A stretch of DNA of 64,000 bases from contig JASSKH010000021.1 in assembly GCA_031763025.1 (NCBI GenBank), positions 7,954,611 to 8,018,610 of the forward strand, in the 5' to 3' direction. This document shows, one piece after another, positions 35,601-45,400 of the stretch. Origin of the DNA: Macrocystis pyrifera (Eukaryota; Sar; Phaeophyceae; Laminariales; Laminariaceae). The position numbers and the translations under genes are program-made. The notes beneath the pieces are model-generated. The model made no database searches and was not told where the DNA came from. It saw only the letters and a list, made by a program, of their open reading frames with translations. Each line of letters starts with the position of its first letter. Positions within the stretch are counted from its first letter, which is position 1.

Positions 35601-38600
35601 GTAACATAGTATGGATAGACAGGTTTATCCTTACGCGTGCGCTTCCAAATGATGCCTCATCGTGATTGGTAATATTACCATACTTGATTTCCCTGATAGT
35701 GGCAATCGTAAGATTCATGGAGTTTACACCAGTGTACGGTTTTCCAGACATAGTGTTGAATGGTAAACGTACTGTGTCGTCTACAAAGGAAAGTACATTT
35801 TGAAGTACGTCTGTCGGCATGGGCCTTCCCCTACACGAAGTCCACCTGTATAAAAGGCCTTGTACATTTCACCACCGTAACCAAATGCATCTTCTTCCTG
35901 ATCATAAGCTAGAGTGGCCTCACCCTGGTCAGATCTGATCGTTGCCGTCTGCATGGATGTGTTTTCCTTGGAGAAAGGAAGGAAAACATTTGTTTCCTTT
36001 CCCATAGTCAACACCGAACCGTTAGTTACAGCCGATGTCATGATCTCCTTAGAAACACCATTGATAGAAACACTGGCAAGGATAGAATCGCCGGATCCAA
36101 CAACATCAGAGAAATGTTTTACAAGCACGTCGTGAACCTCTTTGTTCAATCTCGTGGTGTCGACGACACCATCGAGGGTCTTCAGTTCGACACAGAGGAC
36201 GCCGCAGTATACTTTGGTTCCTCTCAGGAGTTCCGAATTAAGATGAACGTGGATGGGAAGACCCCGAGGAAGGGCTCCGGAAATAGGGGCAACATCGGTT
36301 GATAAAGCGGGGCATGGATGAGAAATCTCTTGCCCTTGCCCAGCAAAAGTCCTATGGTCACCCCGTGCCTGTACAGAAGAGTCATAAACCGTCATCTCCC
36401 TATTAGAAGCACTTGTCGTCAACTCACCATGGGACACTGTTATAGAAAATCTGGCCAATCGTATTTCAAAAATACTTGTCGAAAGATCGATTATTACACC
36501 AAATTTATGTGTAAATTGTTGACGCAACATCAGGGAATATGTTGTTTCAATTCTTAGATGGTGGTTCTTACGTTACAAAAATGGAATTGAGAACAACTTA
36601 ATTTGTGGCCACGTGATTATTCGGTACTAGAAAACATGTCCATATGTTTCCCCTTACTTACTGGGCTCCAATTTTTTCTTGAAAATACGAAATCACTCCC
36701 ATCAACGTGGGAAAACGATTTTGATAATCTATATTTTATAACCCACCACTTGAATCTCACGGCGCTTCGCGCACGGTGCGACCAATGTGTGCCTGGTTGG
36801 TCGGTGAAAACCCGACGTGCTCCGTCCCGGCATTGTAGGGACGCGAGGGTCCATGGTCATACGACTACGGCCATGCATGATATCGAGAACACCCCCGCCC
36901 CCCAAGCAATGCCTGCCTGGTCGGTGAAAACCCGACGTGCTCCGTCCCGTCATTGTAGGGATACGAGGGTCTATGGTCATCACACGACTACGGCCATGCG
37001 TGATATCGAGTACACCCCCCACGCCCCCCTGCATGGAGTTATCTTCGTTTCTTCGGGTTCGATGTATGTGTCTATAGTCTTCGTTTCCGATACAAACGAT
37101 GTACGAGAGAGGTGCATCTCTACATTTTCCGAAGGTCCATGCTTGAGGAGCTCAAGGCCGCACCCGACAACTGACCCCGAGAAAAATCCAAGGCGTTCAC
37201 CCCGTGGACATGCAAGCCCATGGCCTAGATAGGTGTATCAAGACACAAATGAAACGTCCGAATAATGTTGGTGAGTTCTCTCGGTTGAGGAGCTACCTCG
37301 CCCGCTCGTCAGCCATAAATATTTGCCTTGCAAGGCAAAAAAGTGCTGCCCCCTATATCGTAACAGGCGGTCCTGGGCGAGTGTTCACACGCAACGGACT
37401 GTAGATCAATCAGATCTCTAGTTCATGATCTAAATCTGTCGGGGGGGGCAGACAGACAGATCCCCGATTTTTTGTACGATCTGCCCGATCTAATGTATCA
37501 TGTTTTGACGGGTGGGATCTGTACGACACAGCTCTTTTACACGTATTTTGGTCAGGTGGGATCTGTTCGATACAGCTCTTGCCCCAACATCTGATACCGG
37601 CAACTATACGGCCTACGCAATGACGTTTTAATAGATGATCTGCAAGTAGATCGTGATACTTTCCGTGTGCGTGAACGTTTGAGGGGTTTACATCACCTGG
37701 GGAGGGTGTGAGGTACTGGGAGATGAAGTCCGCCCAGCTCCTCCGCTTCCCGACGAAGCAGACCCCCATCGACTCCCGCTTCCGCGCTGTGGGCAGTCCG
37801 GCCTTCGCCGCAAGCTGTCGTACCTCCGGCTTGGTCAGGCCTCCCAACGGAAACAACACCTTATGTGTAGTGATGAAATTTATACACGGACACAGCGGGG
37901 CAGAAGAGTGTTTGTTGAATGTGTGTGAGAGGGGGAGGGATGGCGGGGGGGGGGGGGCGTACTCATTATCGTTCATGGCCGTAGTCATATGACCATAGAC
38001 GCTCGCATCCCTACAATGCCGGGACGGAGCACGTCGGGTTTTCACCGACCAGGCAGACATTGCTTAGGGATGGGGGGGGGGTGGGCATAGGCAGCCTGGC
38101 CTTCGAGGCAAGCTCGCGCACCTCTGGCGAGGTCAAGTCTCACAAGAGAAACATAACCTTTATGTCCTGATAATACTATCGGCGGCAACAGCGGGGCCGG
38201 AGGCTGAGTATCGAGCGTGTGGGGTGGAGGGTGGGGGGAGGAGGGGGGTACAGGCAGAGCTCGCGCACCTCCGGCTTGGACAGTCCTCGCAAAGGAAATT
38301 CAACATTTGTGTTGCGTTGTGCACGCGGTGAGGGTTTGGGAGGGGGTGTGGGGTGGGAACGGCGAATGATGGTTGCAAGCATCGCGCAGACCATGATCTA
38401 GATCAGATAGACCCTATATTTCCTGCTATGATATGTTGTGCATGAAGCGTATCAGATAAACCCCAGCCAGCAAACATACGACCAAGAGCTGTGTCATGCA
38501 GATGCCACCCGTCCAACATGATCTAGATATTCCCGATCGTGTAAGTCGATCACGACTGACTGTGTCTTCTCCGACAAGTTTGGATCATTAAATCGGGATC

Positions 38601-41579
38601 TGATCTGCCCGGTGCGTAAATGGTTGGATGTGTGTGGGAAGGGGGGGGACTCGAACTCGATCACCACGCGTGGGTGCCCGCAGATGCATATCAACGCATT
38701 GTTGTTATTGCTGCTGATCGTTGTCTGTTGCTTGGTTGTTGGTTGTCGTGGGTGTTGTTTTAGCCTCCAACTGATTGATGTTTGTTCCCGCCTTCTTTCC
38801 ATCCATCTCTCGTTCTTTATTTATTACTCACAAGCGGAAGCGACCGCGTGGCACGAAGCAGGGCATCGCTACGACGATGGTGGGAACCTACGAAAGTCTT
38901 TGCCACAGCGGCGGCGGCGGCAGCAGCAGCGCCTCTCCGATACTATTTTCGTTACGGTTACGGTTATCGTGTTGCTTACCGTTGTCGTTACCGTTACCGC
39001 TACCGTTACCGTTACCATTACCGTTATCAGTACCATTATCAGTACCGTTATCAGTACCGTTACCGTTACCGTGGCCATTTACCGCTACCATAGCCATTAC
39101 CGTTGTCATCGTTACCGTTACCGTTTCCGTCACCGTTACCGCTACCATTACCGTTACCGTTATCAGTGCCGTTACCATTACCGTTATCAGTAACGTTATC
39201 AGCACCGTTATCAGTACCGTTATCGTTACCGTGGCCATTTACCGCTACCATAGCCATTACCGTTGTCATCGTTACGGTAATCGTTACCGATACCGTTACC
39301 GTTACCGTTACATTGAACCACCGACATTACTACTGCCGTTACCATCACCATTACCGTTTCCAGTACCATCACCCTTACCACCACGGTTGCGCTTACCGTA
39401 ACCTTTACCATCACCACTCCCATTTACCACCATTTACCATAACCAGCACCATAACCATCGCCATCACCACATCCATCACCACTACCGATACCGTTTACCT
39501 TTGCGAGAGCCGAGCTGGGAACGCCGCACAAGAAGTAGGTCTGATCCTTATTACCGTCCACCGCTTGTAGCAAAACCGGCTTGTCTTGATCCCCACGAGG
39601 GCCTGGTCCGTGTCCCGTTCGCGCGTAGTGCCCTGTACGCGACCCCACAAAAAATATTGAAGAATAAGAAAAAAAACCCTTACACGTAGGATGTTTTTTC
39701 TTGCAAGGCTACCGCAGGGTGGTCACTTTTAGGTCTATTTTTTCGGTCGCTTCGGGCCACTCGGTTGACTGATTTGCCCCAACCATTCGCCGTCTTCCAA
39801 GTTTACATGTTTGTGGCAAGTTCTGCAATATCATGCACCGCCGTGGGATTCGTTGGTTACGCTTCGCCGGCAAAACAGTTTCAAGTCCGTATTACGAGTT
39901 GAGGTTACAGAGCCACTCACTCGCCGGAATGGCTCACGTAAAAACGCAGTGATGAAAAAAGGGGATAGTCCCCGTGCCGAAGCACCAGCATTTTCGTACC
40001 ACCCTGATCGGAAACATAAGGACCGCTTCGTCTTCGGATTCAATTCTGAATGCGCCTTACAATTACGCACAGAGCGGTATTTTCTTCTACTACGTAAAAT
40101 TGTTGCCCATTTCTCCAACAGCACCTCACGTTTTGGAGACAACAACGAAAACGACCGGACCCTTCAGCAGTAGCATCGGGTAGCGCCGCCGCCTCTGTTT
40201 GGCCCCTCCCACAACAAAACACGCAACTACAACTGACTGCGCCGCTGCTGTTTGGCACTTGTTTTTATCGTTTTTCTCCTTTGTTTTTAAACGCCGGCTG
40301 CGAGTTCTCCCGAATATGTTTCGACTGCCGCCTGAGAAGAGCCGCCGCCGCCACCGCCGCGTTCGTGGGGTGGGCTGGATTGATCCCTTGAGAACCGCGC
40401 GCACTATGTTGGGGGAAAAGTTACTCGGACCTGATGTGGGATACATGTTTTGCAGCTACAAAAGGGTTAAGACACGCAACAAGCACACAAAAAGAACAAC
40501 TGCGTCGCTGATTTTAATTTAAAGCTTGAAGCAAAAAGTCAGTTACACAAAAAAAAAGGTCCGCTGCAAACTAATTCTCCCGAACGTGTTTTTCAAAGTT
40601 GTCCGAGAAAGAAAATGCCGCTGCCGCCGCCGCGTCGTGCGACCGGTCGAGCTTTTTGCCCCTTTTACTAGTAGCTACAACTAGAGTAGTTTGTCCCATA
40701 AACGGGACTGCAGTCCTAAATGGGCCAATAATTATCCACACTCTATTTCCAAGAACCCATGAGCTGGGGTAGCGGATGAAGACACGCTTCATTACCAGTC
40801 GAGTTCGGTGTGGTATATCGAACGGTCGAGTTCGGTGCGGTATATCGAACGTTCGATATTACATAATTCGATACAGCAGCACATCGAAACTTTCGATACG
40901 ACACCCCACACTATGCACGTAGTTCTAAGACCCGCCTCCTTATCCTTGGAACACCTGTAGCGACGAGATCGGCGCCTATCTTCCCCAGCGTGTGCTCTCC
41001 GAAGGCGCCGACTTCGACACGATACATCGCACCCCATACTGCGGTGCATTTTTCGATACATCTACATCGAATTTTCGACACGATATCCAACACTGTTTAG
41101 ATATCAAAGACACGCCTCCGTGTCACGATATCCAACACTGCTTAGCTATCAAAGACACGCCTCCGTGTCATGCCGGTGGCGGCAAGGTCGGCACCCACCT
41201 TCCCCAGCGCGTGCCCTCGGAAGGAGTCGAGCTCAATACTGCGATATATCGATACTACATACTTACATTTTGAACGATAGCCCAACACCTGTTCTACGAC
41301 ACGCCTGGTTATCCTTACCTGTCGCGACGAGATCGGCACCCATCTTCTCCAGCGCGTGCTCTCGGAAGGCGTCGAACTTGATAAAGCGGTTGCAGGCCAC
41401 GTCCATGTTGGGCGTGCGGCACTGTACGGAGAAGGGTGGGAGGGTTTCGTAGAGATTACATTAGCATGGAAGGCCAAAATATACAAGAAGGGGGGGGGGG
41501 GGAGGGGGGGTGAGGGAGAGGAGAGAGGGGGGGGAGCGGCGGTGCTCGATTTCGTGCATGGCCAGGGGGGGGAGAGAAT

Positions 41580-41612
<33 letters not shown>

Positions 41613-42448
41613 CGTGAACGTTCAAGCTTGAAGCCGGAGCGCCATAGTAAACGTTGTGGTGGTGTCGACTCGTAGTTTTCTCTCTCCCCTCCTTTAATGT
41701 GACCCCCCCCCCCCGGCCCCCTCCTCGTTGAACTCGACCCACGCCACAGTAAAACCGCCTCACCTGTGCGAACTCCTCAAGCGACGGAGCGAACACCTGG
41801 TTCCAATATTCCCGAGAAAAATCAACCTGCGGCATAGTAGCAGACACGAAAGTAGGTAGACCAATCATAAATCAGCAATCACCAAACACGAGAGAAGATC
41901 AATCAGAAGACACGACAGTAGACCAGCTGTAAATACGAGAGTCGACTAAATAGCAGAGACGAGAGTAGATCAATCAGCGAATAGGAACAGTCAGAGTCCC
42001 ATCGGTATACAACGATACCGGACGCGACACATTATTCTAGGCGAGGCGAGGTAAGTCGAAGCGGGGCGGGGAGAGGGGGGGGGGCGTACTCCTTAGTTGC
42101 TTGCCTTAGTCATTTCACCATTGACCACGCATCCCTTTCGAGACGGAGCACCGTTCCTACTCCTATTAGAGGCACCTCCAACGTTTGGGAGCTCATCACG
42201 TTATTTACCAAACATTACAGCGGGGGGGGGGGGGGGGGGGGGCGTCTGGATTTCCAATCGTTTAGCGTTTAGACGGCGAGGATTTAGATTTATGTTTTTT
42301 TGTTGCTATTTCTTTGAGAGGTGTAGAGTTCCAACTGTTTTGATTTGTTTTTCAGAGGGAGTCTGGATGTAAAATGGATTGCCAAGGGTCTGGACTTCTA
42401 AACATATCGCGTTTTTCTTAGCAGGGATCCGCAGCACAGGTGGCCGAG

Positions 42449-42480
<32 letters not shown>

Positions 42481-45400
42481 TTGCGCAATGTGGGTGCAAA
42501 CAAACAAACCCTTGTGGAAAAAATGAACAATGTAGCGCACCATTAGGCGTACCGAGTTGAGAGGTTTGCGGCACCTTATGGGATTTTGCTATAGATATGC
42601 ATTGTTACATGTCTCCGCAACAATGCCTTTACGCCCACATTGCGCAGCGGGGGGGGGGAGGGGGGGTTCCCGGCCACCTGTGAGTAGAGCTCTTGAACGT
42701 GTTTCTTATTCCACGCTATCGAGGGGATCGGGAGAGGAACTGCTGTGCCTTCGTCTTGACCCCTTCAGAAGGTTGGTTTTCGCGACAAACTAAATGAAAT
42801 TGGTGTAGGATAGTGCTATCAGTAGTATGATAAATAACAGAAGGGCCTCGAATTCCACAATAAATATATTACCAGGTAGAGATATGCACGTTTTAAGCGG
42901 GAGAGTACGCCAGCCCTCACCGTCTCGATCGGGATGCCCAAATGGGCGGCGACCATCCGGGCGTCCTCTAAGTCGGCGTCGACGGTACAAACGCCAACCC
43001 CCGCTTCGTCCTGCGCGTCCCAGTTGCGCATAAAAACGCCTACAACATCGTAACCCTGGAAATAGCGCATCATTGTACGTAGGGGTGGGACAAGGGGAGG
43101 AGCCGGGAGGGTGGGGGGGGTGGAGGCGTGGGGGGAGGGCATCGGGGGGTGAGGGAGGAGAGGAGAGAGAGGGGGGGGGGCGAAGGGCAGGCATCTATGA
43201 TTCTCTTCCTTGGGCATGAGGGAAAGGAAAGGAGGCGGGCGCGGGGGGAGGGGGCGGGGGAGGGAGGGAGGGAGGAGGGGAGAGGGCGCTGGTAGTACAC
43301 AATCTTGTAGTAAGGGATTCATTGATGGGCAGTTATGTTGGGCTGAAACTCGACAAGCTGCTATCGGGGCTGCAGTCTGCCAGGTACCAGATATGTCGCT
43401 GTAGAGTGCAATCGTGGGCCCAGACTACTGCTGTTGCACCGGCTGCTGTACGTGCCTTAGAAGGCGAAGACTGTTCGAGTGTACAAAAAGCTGCACGTTC
43501 GTACATAGATACGAGTATCTCTCGAGGCCGTACTGTTTTATCTTCCTCACGGTCTAAGACCGGGTTCTGATCACCCGTAATATGTATTGTTACGGGAGAA
43601 CACAGTAATCAGAACCAAATATGGTGTGTAAACGTAGAGGGATACCTGGTTTTTGGTCCATGGTGAGTTCTGATTACCCGTAACATGGATTATTACGGGA
43701 GAAATTACTGTAGTAATCAGAACCAATTATATGGTGTGTAAACATAGGGGTATACCTGGTTTTCGGGTCCATCGTGGGTTCTGATTACCCGTAATATGTA
43801 TTGTTACGGGGAAACACGGTAATCAGAACCAAATATGGTGTGTAAACATAGGGGGATACCTGGTTTTCGGGTCCATCGTGGGTTCTGATTTTATAAAATT
43901 GTTAGGCTGTTTCCTATGCGGTTCGATTTCGAGCTTCAGATTTGTATTTTTCGATCTCAAAAATGAATGACCCTGCTTATGCAGTCCAAATATGCAAAAT
44001 CCGACCGGAAATTTTTCGATTTGAGAATCCGATGACCCAAGTCCCAAAATCCGACGACTTGGTTCATCGGATTTTCAGATCGACAAGTGGCATGCTCTCT
44101 AAATTCAAGATGCTATCCACGACAGCAAACTGCAGGAGAACGGTCGATGAGTTGGACGGTGATACAGCTGTATAGCGACGTTGCTTCGCGCCCGACGCGC
44201 GGGTGGCGCGTCCGTCCGTGGCCAGACTAGAGTCGGCTGGCGCGGGCTCGGGCCTGGAGACCAAGACAAGCGCATTCGGCACGCTCCTCTCCGTGGATAC
44301 GTACTCGTAGACTACACACACTGCCAACTGTACAGCAGCAGTCAGTCACAAAATGAAATACAAAAATACCAAGACAGGTTGACTCTAGCGCACTCGCCAC
44401 GTCTCTTCGCCGCCAGGCCAGAGGCAGTCAGCGTGGGCTCGGACTCTTGGGTCCTACGCGCATTGCAGCGCACCCAGCGCGTCTCTTCGCGGCGCCAAAC
44501 CACAATAACAGCAGGTGGTCTCGGCGTTTGCTCAAATCTCTACACGCACAATAAATCTGATTTTCTGCAGGAGACTCTTTCGATTTGCCAAGTTCATACC
44601 TGAAAATGCGATCGGGTCAAAATCTGAAGCTCAGAAATCGAACCGCATAGGAAACGGCCTTATCAGTCGAACTCACAGCTGACGTATTTCAAAATTAAAA
44701 AAAAAAAAATACGTTAGCTGTGAGTTGAACTGGCTGACTGAATAGTTGCTACCCAACCTTGCTGCGCAATAAACACGTCTGTCCTATATTTCGTTTCATA
44801 TTGTATGGTGGTTGTGCAGGATTGTTTGTTCACAGCAGTAGTAGGATGGGTTCTGATTTAAGCTGAATCCTATTGCTGTACCTTGTACGTCCCTCGGAAT
44901 ACATACTGAAGACAACACACACACTCTCATCCTTCGTGCTCACGACCGACTCCACTCGCCTGCTGCTGGAGAAGCATGGCAACCACAGAGGAGTCAACAC
45001 CTCCCGACATGCCAACCACGACCCTCTTTCCATTGCCTTCTACAAGAGCAGTCGAAGTCGCCCAATCAACCCCTTCCTCCCGTGCATCCTCCGCGCTCGA
45101 CTTCCCCCCCACACTGCTGCTGCTACTGCTGCTGCTGACACCGCTGCTGCTACTGCTGTTGCTGCTGCTACCCCTGCACGAGAGGCATCTGCTGGGGCCC
45201 GAGGCCGGCCAAAAACCGCGACCATTGAAGCATCGGCGATCTGGCACACCCGCTGTGCACCAGAGAATCAGAGAACGGACCACCCAGGTTTGAGGGGGCA
45301 CCGCTGTTGTTGTTGTTGTTGTTGCTGCTGCTGGTGGTGCTGCTGGTGGTGCTGTGGGGTGCGGTGAGAATGGGCGTCGATATGGCGCGCTATGACCTCG

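Larger units (their letters stand above)
30640..36755. mobile_element. Giant-virus-like island inserted in a host repeat
   Basis: Base composition switches abruptly to AT-rich and gene density rises. Short, intron-free genes are packed on both strands, mainly minus: two C2H2 zinc-finger genes, an ankyrin gene, a Cys-rich Pro/Gln protein and several unrecognised frames. Tandem zinc-finger and ankyrin genes with AT-rich spacers are typical of nucleocytoplasmic large DNA viruses of algae; assignment to that group is inference. No capsid, polymerase or integrase is present, so this is a fragment or a small element. No clear terminal inverted repeat or target duplication is seen. Several genes carry stops or frame changes, so it is decayed. 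It lies in an intron of TRMU. Confidence 0.75.

Noticed and set aside
37130..37215. Candidate for the missing TRMU exon ([14 protein letters not shown] in one frame)
   Set aside because: It has an acceptor-like AG, but the phase does not fit and the H-x-G and T-x-G spacing differ from the family.
38612..39570. Long overlapping frames on both strands rich in Tyr/Arg/Leu or Val/Thr
   Set aside because: They are translations of the CCGTTA array, whose unit lacks stops in several frames.
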